From Nannochloropsis oceanica (lineage: Eukaryota; Sar; Eustigmatophyceae; Eustigmatales; Monodopsidaceae), in contig CP038135.1 of the NCBI GenBank assembly GCA_004519485.1, positions 559,001 through 623,000 on the forward strand: a stretch of DNA of 64,000 nt. Direction: 5' to 3'. The translations under genes and the position numbers were made by a program. This document shows positions 1-9,939 of the stretch, piece after piece. How positions within the stretch are numbered: the first letter of the stretch is position 1; each line of letters starts with the position of its first letter. The notes beneath the pieces were generated by a model, which saw only the letters and a program-made list of their open reading frames with translations, was not told where the DNA came from and ran no database searches.

Positions 1-3000
1 GACGGACTACCAAACATCCAGCGAGAAACGTAGACGGCGCCTTGCGCTGGCTTGTAGCCGAGGAAAGAGACAGGCAAATGTGCCTCTTGCAGCATGAGCC
101 CACACCACAGTAAGACACGATCGGTCCCAAGGGTGGAGAGCGGTGTCGTGCGCACCTGAATCGCCACCTCTTTGTGCTCGCGTAGGACCACCAACGTAAT
201 CCCTTCCTCTTTGGCTGCCTCTCTGGTCTCTTCCACAGTCCCGCTAGCATCCTTGCCACTATTGCTGGTGCTGCCACCCTGCCACGCCACTACCGCACGC
301 TCGAGCTCCACAGGCTGCACTACGGGCTCTCCATCCACACTAAGCAGTATATCTCCTGTCTTGACGAGCGCCCCGAGCTCCGTCGGTATACGGCGAACTA
401 CCAACAACGACGCCTCGCTCTCCGTCGCCTGGATCTTTTTGCTCAAGCGCCGAAATTGTGTCTCGGACAAGCCCATCCCTGCCTTAACCTTAGACAACTG
501 CATTTGCGTAAACTTGATTGGAAGCAAATCAAGCGTACGTGGCGGCGGCCCTCCACGCTTCAGCAGTCGTACTGTCTCCGTGACAATATCCGATGACACG
601 CTTCGGTAGATCTGCTTGATTTCCCCCTCGTGCGAGTACGCATAGCACAGACGCAGCGCCACGACCATGTTTTTGCCAGAATGATGGTTGTCGCTGCTGC
701 TGCTGCTGCTGCTGCTGCCACCGCCATTGCTGCTGCTTACGTCACCACCCGCTGAAGGTGCAAGGACAAACATACCATTCGCGCCAGGGGCATGGTCGCA
801 ATGAAAGACGCTGGCATTGGTCGAGACAAAGGTGGGAGGGCGTCCATCCGAAAGCTTCAGCGTCTCTTTCTTGGTGATGGTCACCCGTTGCGTCACAGGA
901 ATGAAAGGTGAGGAAAGCCCATGGAAAATCAACGACTCTCCGACATGCAATGGCGGCGCCTCCGCAAACTCAGCCTCAGCCACAGTCACCAACCCGCTCT
1001 GCGCCTCCGCCTCCAAGGAGGACGCGTCGTACTGCAATACCGCAATATTGTGAAGTGGATGCACAAAGACACATTTGGCCGGAACCTCCAGCACGCCTCC
1101 AAAAGTGACGAGACCATCCCCAATAGTAGCAGGGGCCGTGCTTCGATCCACCAGGACTAGGCCCTGCGACTTATCAATCACAATTCCCGCTCCTACATAC
1201 TCGGCTCCGCTCATGCCATCGACCAGATAAGGCACGGCAAAGGAAACCATGACGAGTGAGTCCTTGGGCTTGTTGCTGGTGGTGGTGCCGCGTGTTATGC
1301 CGGTGGATGTTGAAGAAGTCGTAGAAGCTGGAGGGACTGGGACGGGCACGTCCCCGCTTGGCGTCGTGAAGCTCATGGTCGTGGGCAGGACAGCAGGAAG
1401 ACACACCTCGCTACTGGCCTTGCAGGGTTGGAAGGTCCAGCACAGGGTATTGTCGTCGTCTTCCCGGGCATTCACGTACATACCAGTCGCGAACCACTTT
1501 TTGTCTACCTGGATTATGGCTGAGCGTACACGAAATCGATCCGTCAGGCTGTGATAGCTCACACTAGTGCGGTGGCCGTCGGGAAGGATGGCGAAGACCT
1601 GCTCCAACGCCGCAATCGTCGGAGTCGGCCTCCCACCCACACTCAATATGATGCAGTGAATAGTGATGCCTGCGCGACTAAACATGTAACCCGTGCTCGC
1701 AAGATGCACGCCCGTTCCCGCCTCCAGGTGATAGGACTTGGCCATATGTACAGTGACCGGGTGGAGAACAGCAGAGCTGATGGTAAAGAGTGTGTGGGGC
1801 ATCAAGGCATGCAAGTCCCGAATCTCAACATCCACAACCCGGTCCCTCCCACCCCGCTGTATCTTCAAAATTACTTTCTCGCCCACATGCGAATCTAGGA
1901 CATCTTCTAGCGGCAAAAAGGTCGTACAAAGCACCCCACCAACTTCCAGCAAAATATCACCAGGCTCCAGAATCCCCTCAGCCGGCCCATTCTTCAGGCC
2001 TTGCTCAACCACCAGCATACCAGTCTCGGAGGGGAACGCCGCGCGCACGCTCTCCTGAACCTCGGCTGTCAATCCCAAGCGACAAAGCTCATCAAACGCC
2101 TTGTGCTTGAAAATGGTGAGCAGTGTCCCGCGAGGGATGAGTGTCGAGGAGGAGCAAGGGGGAGGGATGCGAGGCCCGCGCAGTTCTCCCTCACCTTCAC
2201 CCCCCTCGTCGCTGCGGACACGCTCCTTGAAGTCAATGATGAGATCCAAGGCCCGTTTGACCCGGTGAAGCGGCAAGTAGAAGGATGAGGCCGCTGTCTT
2301 GGCGGCCCCACAATTCAATGCAACCGCCTTGCCATCCGACGCCAAGACCGGCGAACCCGATGACCCCCCAGAGGTGGACGAGGCAGCACTGATATAAAAC
2401 GTGTTCCAGTCGTTGTAGCCGCCCCCGTAAAAAGGGGAGTCACGGTCAAGACGTGCAATAATGCCCGGCAAAATCTGGATTTTCTCACCTGCATCATTGC
2501 CTGTATTGAAAGGAGAAGGGAAATGTATGAGAAAAGAGGTCAGACAAATACTCACATATCTTGACTGCCGCCACACCATCCCGACGCACCCATGATCCGG
2601 ATCTCGCGACCAACTCGTGCTCCCTCCGGATCAAGCTCAATCTCCTCCAGTTTGTGGTACTTGATTTGGGTGGCGTCAAAGGAGAGAAAGGCGAAATCGT
2701 GGATGGGATCAATGTACAGGACCTTCAGCGCCAACTCCTCCTTGTTGTGTAGAACGCCGTCGATGACTGTTGGAGCTCCTCCACACACCACATGGCGATT
2801 GGTCAAAATCAGACGGTGCTTGAGCGAGACAACGAATCCGCTGGCATACGAGTAGCTGGATCCCGTGGCCTCGAAGCTCTTCACCTGGAGGACGCGGATA
2901 TTGATGGCTGTCAGAGATAGAGGGAGGAGGTAAAGAAAATAGAACAGGGGTGAGTGACGCATTGATGCTTCTCCAAAGGAGACAGAGAAGAGGCATACAT

Positions 3001-3155
3001 GCTGGGATGGCGTGATCAAGGCATTGCTGCCAAGTGGGCTGCTGCGGATTCTGCTGCAGCGCCAGGGGCTGCTCCAGCTGCTGCTCGGAAAATTGTTGAT
3101 GGAGCGAGGGGGTAGCAGGCGGAGGGGGCACGGCCTCGATGATGGGGCCCTCCAT
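1..3155 (-). CDS. Nma111/DegP7-type HtrA-like serine protease, 3' end cut by window edge
   Basis: Predicted ATP-independent HtrA-family protease with duplicated protease and PDZ modules, as in yeast Nma111 and plant Deg7. Exons run 3155-2999, 2907-2590 and 2500-<1, with GT-AG introns of 91 and 89 bp; these joins keep frame and give 991 visible residues. The first protease domain has the full triad: His about 91 in LTNRHVV, Asp about 123 in DPIHDFAFL and Ser about 207 in GGSSGSP. PDZ-like segments and a second, degenerate protease domain follow, where I see no intact triad, as is usual for Nma111. A poly-Ser run from an AGC repeat lies near 690-720. The C-terminal part reaches a WCGLMLQ segment typical of the family and then leaves the window. 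The start at 3155 is the first ATG, with an in-frame stop just upstream. A strong donor at 3301 and an acceptor at 3184 suggest a 5'-UTR intron. Family assignment is firm; localisation (nucleus or organelle) is open. Confidence 0.87.
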
Positions 3156-3576
3156 GGATGGTTACGAAGCTGGGCCGCTGGACCTGCCGTGGTAGAGGGT
3201 GGGAGAGATACGAGAAAGGTGTCAGATTTAGAATACAACACATTTCCAAGCTTCGGCGGCCAATTTTTTAAATTGCTGGACCAAGTGTAAATTATACTTA
3301 CCCTCGCATCAACCTACACGGACACCTGCATGTCCTGTCACCATCTCGCCTCGACACGACTGCAGTGGGCGGGACACGGAACACCAACCACCAAAACCGA
3401 TGCGAAGCTTGCGATGGCGATTGAGAGCTGCGATGCGATATGCTCCTTTTTAGCGAACACTTTGCTTGGGCATTCGTGGGTGTTTCCTACCCTCCCTCCA
3501 AACCCTCAACCTTCTCGCTGAACACCACCAATTTCATCATACCACACGACAAACACAGCTAGACTTTCCAGCTGAC
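3156..3576. promoter_or_regulatory. Divergent promoter between the protease and RST1-like genes
   Basis: This 421-bp spacer separates two head-to-head genes and must hold both promoters. On the minus strand it also contains a GTAAGT donor at 3301 paired with a CAG acceptor ending at 3184, a likely 5'-UTR intron. A pyrimidine-rich stretch (about 3485-3570) precedes the plus-strand ATG. I see no clear TATA box. Confidence 0.5.
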
Positions 3577-6500
3577 ATGAACAGCGCTAAGGAATCAGCA
3601 CAGCGGCAGCGACGGCAGCAGAAGTTGCTAATCCGGGTCAAACTCGAAGACCCCTGGCAGCAGGAGGTTGCCATCAAGGGGTTGCTTGAGGAAGGCAACA
3701 TCGACGTCCTCTTCCCGCTCGTGGCCACGGGCAGCAGCAGCTGCGACGGCAGCAGTAAACATGTAATAAGCATACCAGATCGTCAAGGCTCCGTGCGTAC
3801 CCGCGGCGGCGACGACGATGATAACGATGACGCAGAGTTCGGACGGGGCACATCCTCCTCCTTGACCCTTCCCACCTTAGCTGTCGCAAGCAGTGTGTGT
3901 CATGGGCTGGAGAAATTGGTGCGGCGTGGAAAGGCAGAAGTGGGAGTCATCATTAAGCGAATCTTGGCTGTCTTGGAGGAGACTCTGCTCTGTGCGTCCT
4001 TTCTTCCTCATGAATATCAACAGCAGCAGGTGCAAAGCTTGCTGGCCTTGTACATACGCACCTTAACCCAGATGATGCTGGATGGTGTTTCCCAAGAGTA
4101 TGGCGGCGGAAATATGGACGCTGCTTTGCTTTGGTGTGAACAGACCCCTCTAGTCCTGGCTCTAGGCTTCGACCAGGTTCGTATAACGCCCTTGGTTCTG
4201 GCCGAGGCCAGCTATTTCGAAGCTCAAAAGTTACCGGCACATCCCGAGGTGTCACTAGTGGCATTACAAGCCCCTCTCTTGGTTGCCGGTCTTCTGGAGG
4301 CGCAATCATGTGAAAGCAAGGCCGTTTTTGTGGAAGCATTGGGTACTATGCCCCTTGACTACATTCCACAAAGTGCTTTGGTGGCCTTAGCCTCATGCTA
4401 CCTGGAGCTCTTAAATTTCTTACCCTGGCCTGCTTTGGCGTTTTCAAGAGGAAATAAGAGGCTGAGTCCTGCTTCGTCGTCGACTATCGGAAGCGGGGGA
4501 TTGAGCGGATCGTCCGCAGCTAAAGATGCTCAGCTGGTGGTGCAGTTTACTAAGATTGTCTTTCACCTCGTGTGCCACCTAGAGGCTCCGAGGTATGTTC
4601 GTATCGTTGGCCGTCGGCTCGCCCATCATCTTGTCAAGCTCGCCCTGCATGTGGTCGTCCAAGGATCGACGGCTGTGTTGTCTATGTCCATGCTTTTGCC
4701 CCTCATCGTCATGTTGGAGCGTCTGGCCGAGCACGATGCGATATTGTTGGCCCCTGACTTCCCCCTCCTTTCCTACGTCCTGGTGGCCATGGGCAAGGCA
4801 GGCGTCTGTGGTAGAGAACGGAATACATTGCTAGCCGTTCTTCAGGCCATCGTGAATGGTAACAATGATAGGGAGGGTGGAGATCTCTCATGTTTTACGT
4901 CACATGCCCTGCGCTGGGGTCTATACCCACTCATAAGCTTGATCAGTGTAAGTGATGCGGCGGCTCCACTTATCGCAGTCGTCGAGCGGCGCCTACAGCT
5001 GGCACCCTCTTCTGTGCCATTGTCTGATTCAGGGCCAGGACGAAGCTTACGAACGCTTCTGATGCAACCCCCCACGAGTTTCTCCCAGCAGTCAGTGGCC
5101 TCGTTGGTCAACAGCCTTAAGGAAGCGCCTGATGACGATCCCGTGACAATGTGGCAGCGGGAATGGGCTCTGTTTTTGGTCATGGGTTTGTTTTTTAATG
5201 AGGACACGGTGCAAGAATCAGATGAGGTGACCATCGCCGAGGATGCGCAAGGTCTGTTGGATGCCCTTGTGGCTCAGGACAAGAAGGGTTTTGTGGGGGC
5301 GCGACTGATTCCCGCCGTGCTTTACCGCCTGGACCGATGCGGGAAGACTATTAATTTAATTTCAGGGGCTGCGTTAGTTAAAACAATGATGCCCGTAGTA
5401 CGCCTCCAATCTCGGGTGTTGCGGTTCCTGCCGGCCTTGGGGTCGCATGGTGTGGGAGCGCAGTTGGTGCAAGCTTTTCTCAAGCGTCTCGCATCCACGC
5501 CAGCTGTTGTTGAGGCTAGCAAAGCCGCTCATGTTTCTAAAGGGGTAAGCCAACTACAAGATCGCGCAGGCATCTGCATGGTGAATCTGAATACGGCTGT
5601 TTTGTCCTTATCTGCAGCTCTCTATCGGAGCAACACTCGAACATTCTCTGGGTTACGAGTATTAGTGCTGGCGGCAGAAGCCGATGTGACCTCATCAGCC
5701 GTTGCCTCCGGGAATTTGAGTGGCGAGGAGGGTGAGATCCGCCTGGCGCGCGTGCTGGCTATTTCTGATGTAGTGCGCGAGGACCCGGAGGCTGGTTCGG
5801 AGTTTATTGGGTTGCTACAGACGTACTTGATGGACGCCCATCTGCCTGGCGTGGTGGCCACAGCAGTAGACTGTATAACATATCTCTGCTCAGCTGACTG
5901 CCTCAACTATATGGCGGCGACGCGTATTTTGCAGAAGAAGGGCCGCGTCCAATTCAAAGAGCATCCACTGGTCCTAGCAAATCTGGCAGATTTCTTTGGC
6001 GCAGGAGCCTACATCTTTGACTGCAGCCCCCAAATAGACATCGAGAGCGAAAAGGAAGGTGGAGAGAACTCTGGAGGCGCTTACATGAAGTATGGTAGCA
6101 ACGAGGATGAGGAACGACGGCCGCACATACGTAAACATCACCTGGCAAATTTGACAGATAATCTTTGGCTGCTCGCGCAGCAGCCCTCTGCAGTCGTTCG
6201 ACGACAGGCTTATTTGGCGCTTGCAGCGTACGTGCCCGCACTTCTTGCGAGCGAGGAGGAAGAGGTCGCTTTGGGTCTGCGGCGCCGTATCTTTCGTGCG
6301 CTGCAGGAGGACGGCGATGTGAGAGCCCGGGGGGGGCTTATAAATTTGCTTAGATCGGCGCTTTTGTTCGAGACGGAGGATTCGGGTACGTGGCGCCACA
6401 CGCTACTACGCACTGGAGATAGTGGGGCTGATGCCAGTCAAGGCACCGTCAACGCCGCAGCAACAGCCCTTGCTGCTACAATTGGTGCGAGACCCTCTCG

Positions 6501-9500
6501 TAAAACACTTAAGTCTCTTCCTACAGCAGAAGAGATTTTGAGCTTGTACCAAACGCACCATGGGGACGTTCCCGGACTGGCAGGGGCCACCTTGCATGCC
6601 TTGGGCAGGAAATGGCGGCTGACATCCTCAACGTCGACAACAATGGGGCCGAGTAACATGGTGGATGTCTTTGTAGACGTGTTGAGTGATGATGATGGGG
6701 GTGGGCGTTGCGTTGTACAGCGTCTGCTCGCACCTCATAGCTTCTTGCGCTTTCTTCCTGCTTTGATTCAGGATCGCGCTGCCAGCCGCCCGGAGTCATT
6801 ATCGGGTACTTTGGAGGCCGCGGAAGAAGTGGAAGCTATTATCCAATCGACAATGGATCAGCATCGAAAGCAAGGGCGCGACGTGAATAATTGCTTCCTG
6901 GCATTGGCAGCGTTGGTCAACGCCCTGCCGCCTCAACTTTCTTACAAGACCGCCGAGGTGGTGGCTACGCTCCAAGCAGCCCTCATGTCGGACGCAGCCA
7001 CGGGCATTTCCTTGGACATTCCCACAGTCCTCGTTTCTTTGGGGCTTGCGGGTCGATGTTTAGGGCCTGCTGATGCTGAGTGCGTAGTAACATTGGTTCG
7101 AGAGGTGTTTGTAGAGCACACGCAGACGGCTTTTACTGCCCGCACGGACTGGGGATGGTGCCAGTGGGGTGCGCTCGTGGGGGCAGGTGTGCTGACAGAT
7201 TGGGTGCGGAAAATTCACTCTCCCGACGCTACTACATTTGAACTCCTGGTCATTGTAATCCGGAACTGTTTAGTCACGTTGCAAGAGCAAGCATTGCATT
7301 CGAATGCGTTGGCGAGCATGCTCCGGGGGCCCACAGGATTCTTTTCCTTGGAGGGGCTGATGCAAGAACGTGGGAGCGAGAATGGCGCAAGTTCAAGCAC
7401 GAGATCCGCCACGGTGTCCTGGCTAGCGATCGATGTGGGCGAGGTAGTGTCTTCCTCGTCCTTGTCCTCATGCTCCTCGGCGATAGACAGCATCAACAAT
7501 AAAGAGCTTGCCGTAGTGGGTGCATCGTGGGCGCTGGCCATCATGGCTCCCAATTTGGCACATGTGGGGCTAAAGCAGTCACTTTTGCAACTCTACCACA
7601 TTTTACGGGCTGCAGCTCAGGCAGGAATTACGACTGTCAATTTCCCCTTAGGAGTGGTAGCAGCATTGGCGCTCAAGGCGGATTTGCTGGATGTGAGGGA
7701 AATTCTCGCGTTGCTGGAAAAATTAGCGAGTCAGGTGGGGAACGTGATACCCATCGACAAATCAGGGGAAGAAGTGAACAAGAATGACGACGATAATGGT
7801 GCCCTTGTCCTGGGCGTCGCACATTTAGCTGTCAGCATCCAAGACATTGTGATCCTCCCGGTATGCTTAATGGATGGGCTCAAGCGTCGGCTGGTGTCGC
7901 TTGTAAAAACGCTGCAGAGCACAGGAACAGGAGCAGCATCAGAAAAGCCGCAACAACAAACGCGTACACTGGCAGCTTGTTTGAGCATGTATACAATCCT
8001 GGCGAGCGGCGGGCCTCTTTTGGACATCATGGGCAAGGAAGTCGGGGCAGGGCTAAGCGCTGACCGAGCTACAGCGGGCTTAACAATCGATCTTGTGGAG
8101 GCACTTCGTTGCGGCATTTTACAATCGCCCAGTCAGCGACAACGCTGTGGTGCAGCGCGCGTATTGGGCTTGTTGGTGGCTTTAAGGGATGAGAAGGAGG
8201 ACAAAGGGAGTGAAAGGGTTCCAGGTGGTGTGCACTCAGGACGCGGCCGGGGATTAGGGGGAGGTCCTCTGGACGCCAGCACCTTCGGCTTACCTTGTGA
8301 GGGGACTTTGTCGCGCCTCGTTCTAGCCGAATTGCTTCGCTTGGCAGCCGGTGCAGGCGACGTGGATCCTGCGGATTCAAATGGTTTTGTCGTATCGACG
8401 TTGGGTGCGTTGATGTCGTGCCGGGTTCTCAAATTCGAACATAAGCAAATGGCGCTCATCCTGCAAATCTTTGTAAAAATGAGTCAGGCCCGGCTCAAGC
8501 GACGACAGCAGCAACAACAACCTTTAGAAGTTGTCGAGCACGCCGAGATTTCAAACGACGATTTGGCGGTGATCAGGGCTTGTGTCGCTTTTGCAGTGAT
8601 TATGGCGCGGCGCGATGCGACCTACGTCACCTGGTTGTACGATTTTGCGGTGAATTCATCATCGGCAGTGGTCGATGTAGTACTGAATGTACTGGACGAC
8701 CTGGTCCGCTTGACTCCAACAACATTGCAGGCGCATCTTTTAAGCGTGCTTTGGAGGAAGTGTCTTGACCAGGAGGAGACAGGAACAGCTGCCTTAGTAA
8801 GAGCTGTCAAACTCTTGACTGGCCTGGCCCTGGGCTGCGAGGACAACGGCGCGAGCTCTACCGTTGCTGAGGCGGTGTGGTTTTTGGTGACTGCCGACGT
8901 GCTCCCTTTTTTGCGTCGCTTTTCCTCTCTTTATCTTATACTAGACACTGCTAGCAACATCCATTTGTCGGAACGAGAGGATGGCGCAGGCTCAAGCCAT
9001 TCTCCACCTTTCAAGTTTTTAGATGCACTCGCCCGGGTCCTCGCAGCCGTCGGTCGGATCCACGCCATGCCGGATCGAGTTAAGGAGCACTTGGAGCAAG
9101 CACTCATACCTACACGTCTGTCGGGAAGCGTAAGCGAGATGGGGGGGATAATATTGTCTGTCTTGCTGGTGGAAAAAGGAATGTTGCCGGTGGTTCAACT
9201 CAATACACTTCGGCTTCAATTGATGGGGCCCCGCATCGCCTTTCAAGAAGCCTTACCGGCAGATTTTTGCTGCTCTTTGATTCCGTGGGTCGTCCGGCCT
9301 TTGTGGGCGTCCCGAGGCATGTCCTTGGCAGCAGCGCGGCGGGAATGGATTTTGGCGTTGCTGGACTATCTGACTGTTGAGCCCACTCGTTCTGGACCCT
9401 TGGTGGTGCTCGTCTTCTTGTTCACGGGGGAACTGTCTTGGCTGGGCATGCCAGGCGGACTGATACAGCACGAGGCATTACCGTTACTGCAAGTCCAAAT

Positions 9501-9939
9501 GCATAATGCCTTGGCTCGGGCCGAGGGCGTCAAACATTGTACCACTGAGTCCACCGTTGAGGATCAATTGCGCACCGACGTGCTCAAGGAGGGTGTCGCA
9601 GTCATATTTTCGGAATCTGATGACGCCGGGCCTGTTGTTGAGTGGGGTGTCCAAGTAGTGTTGCGGGCAGTCAAAATTTTGCAGACAATTTCGTCTGTGG
9701 CGCGCCAGAAAAATATGCTGATGGAGCAGCTACTGCAACAACAGCGATATTTTGATGGAAAAGACATTTATTCACCCTACCTATGTACTTACAAACTTTT
9801 AATAACGGGATTTATTGCGGGAGCAATTCAAGGTGGGGGTACAGGGCTATTGCGCCGCCTGCCGCCTGCCACCAAGCGGTTTGTGGCAGAATGGAGCGTG
9901 TTCATGAGCATGATTGACTTGGAGGCTAAAGCAATATAG
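3577..9939 (+). CDS. RST1/focadhesin-like giant ARM-repeat protein
   Basis: A single uninterrupted 2120-residue frame, mostly Leu/Ala/Val-rich helices in the pattern of ARM/HEAT repeats. It resembles plant RST1 and animal focadhesin (FOCAD, DUF3730). The segment LIPAVLYRLDRCGKT about 600 residues in matches the IIPVLLYKL block of RST1. ITYLCSADCLNYMAATRIL, followed by HPLVLANLADFF, matches the RST1/FOCAD 'LC...W..L...RPLVLKSLCELF' block. In plants RST1 is a cofactor of the cytoplasmic RNA exosome/Ski pathway; FOCAD stabilises the human SKI complex. A similar mRNA-decay role is inferred. I use the ATG at 3577; the frame is open further upstream but has no ATG there. Low-complexity acidic and Gln-rich inserts (about 3815-3840 and 8500-8520) look like loops. 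Other large HEAT proteins remain possible. Confidence 0.72.
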   Translation: MNSAKESAQRQRRQQKLLIRVKLEDPWQQEVAIKGLLEEGNIDVLFPLVATGSSSCDGSSKHVISIPDRQGSVRTRGGDDDDNDDAEFGRGTSSSLTLPTLAVASSVCHGLEKLVRRGKAEVGVIIKRILAVLEETLLCASFLPHEYQQQQVQSLLALYIRTLTQMMLDGVSQEYGGGNMDAALLWCEQTPLVLALGFDQVRITPLVLAEASYFEAQKLPAHPEVSLVALQAPLLVAGLLEAQSCESKAVFVEALGTMPLDYIPQSALVALASCYLELLNFLPWPALAFSRGNKRLSPASSSTIGSGGLSGSSAAKDAQLVVQFTKIVFHLVCHLEAPRYVRIVGRRLAHHLVKLALHVVVQGSTAVLSMSMLLPLIVMLERLAEHDAILLAPDFPLLSYVLVAMGKAGVCGRERNTLLAVLQAIVNGNNDREGGDLSCFTSHALRWGLYPLISLISVSDAAAPLIAVVERRLQLAPSSVPLSDSGPGRSLRTLLMQPPTSFSQQSVASLVNSLKEAPDDDPVTMWQREWALFLVMGLFFNEDTVQESDEVTIAEDAQGLLDALVAQDKKGFVGARLIPAVLYRLDRCGKTINLISGAALVKTMMPVVRLQSRVLRFLPALGSHGVGAQLVQAFLKRLASTPAVVEASKAAHVSKGVSQLQDRAGICMVNLNTAVLSLSAALYRSNTRTFSGLRVLVLAAEADVTSSAVASGNLSGEEGEIRLARVLAISDVVREDPEAGSEFIGLLQTYLMDAHLPGVVATAVDCITYLCSADCLNYMAATRILQKKGRVQFKEHPLVLANLADFFGAGAYIFDCSPQIDIESEKEGGENSGGAYMKYGSNEDEERRPHIRKHHLANLTDNLWLLAQQPSAVVRRQAYLALAAYVPALLASEEEEVALGLRRRIFRALQEDGDVRARGGLINLLRSALLFETEDSGTWRHTLLRTGDSGADASQGTVNAAATALAATIGARPSRKTLKSLPTAEEILSLYQTHHGDVPGLAGATLHALGRKWRLTSSTSTTMGPSNMVDVFVDVLSDDDGGGRCVVQRLLAPHSFLRFLPALIQDRAASRPESLSGTLEAAEEVEAIIQSTMDQHRKQGRDVNNCFLALAALVNALPPQLSYKTAEVVATLQAALMSDAATGISLDIPTVLVSLGLAGRCLGPADAECVVTLVREVFVEHTQTAFTARTDWGWCQWGALVGAGVLTDWVRKIHSPDATTFELLVIVIRNCLVTLQEQALHSNALASMLRGPTGFFSLEGLMQERGSENGASSSTRSATVSWLAIDVGEVVSSSSLSSCSSAIDSINNKELAVVGASWALAIMAPNLAHVGLKQSLLQLYHILRAAAQAGITTVNFPLGVVAALALKADLLDVREILALLEKLASQVGNVIPIDKSGEEVNKNDDDNGALVLGVAHLAVSIQDIVILPVCLMDGLKRRLVSLVKTLQSTGTGAASEKPQQQTRTLAACLSMYTILASGGPLLDIMGKEVGAGLSADRATAGLTIDLVEALRCGILQSPSQRQRCGAARVLGLLVALRDEKEDKGSERVPGGVHSGRGRGLGGGPLDASTFGLPCEGTLSRLVLAELLRLAAGAGDVDPADSNGFVVSTLGALMSCRVLKFEHKQMALILQIFVKMSQARLKRRQQQQQPLEVVEHAEISNDDLAVIRACVAFAVIMARRDATYVTWLYDFAVNSSSAVVDVVLNVLDDLVRLTPTTLQAHLLSVLWRKCLDQEETGTAALVRAVKLLTGLALGCEDNGASSTVAEAVWFLVTADVLPFLRRFSSLYLILDTASNIHLSEREDGAGSSHSPPFKFLDALARVLAAVGRIHAMPDRVKEHLEQALIPTRLSGSVSEMGGIILSVLLVEKGMLPVVQLNTLRLQLMGPRIAFQEALPADFCCSLIPWVVRPLWASRGMSLAAARREWILALLDYLTVEPTRSGPLVVLVFLFTGELSWLGMPGGLIQHEALPLLQVQMHNALARAEGVKHCTTESTVEDQLRTDVLKEGVAVIFSESDDAGPVVEWGVQVVLRAVKILQTISSVARQKNMLMEQLLQQQRYFDGKDIYSPYLCTYKLLITGFIAGAIQGGGTGLLRRLPPATKRFVAEWSVFMSMIDLEAKAI

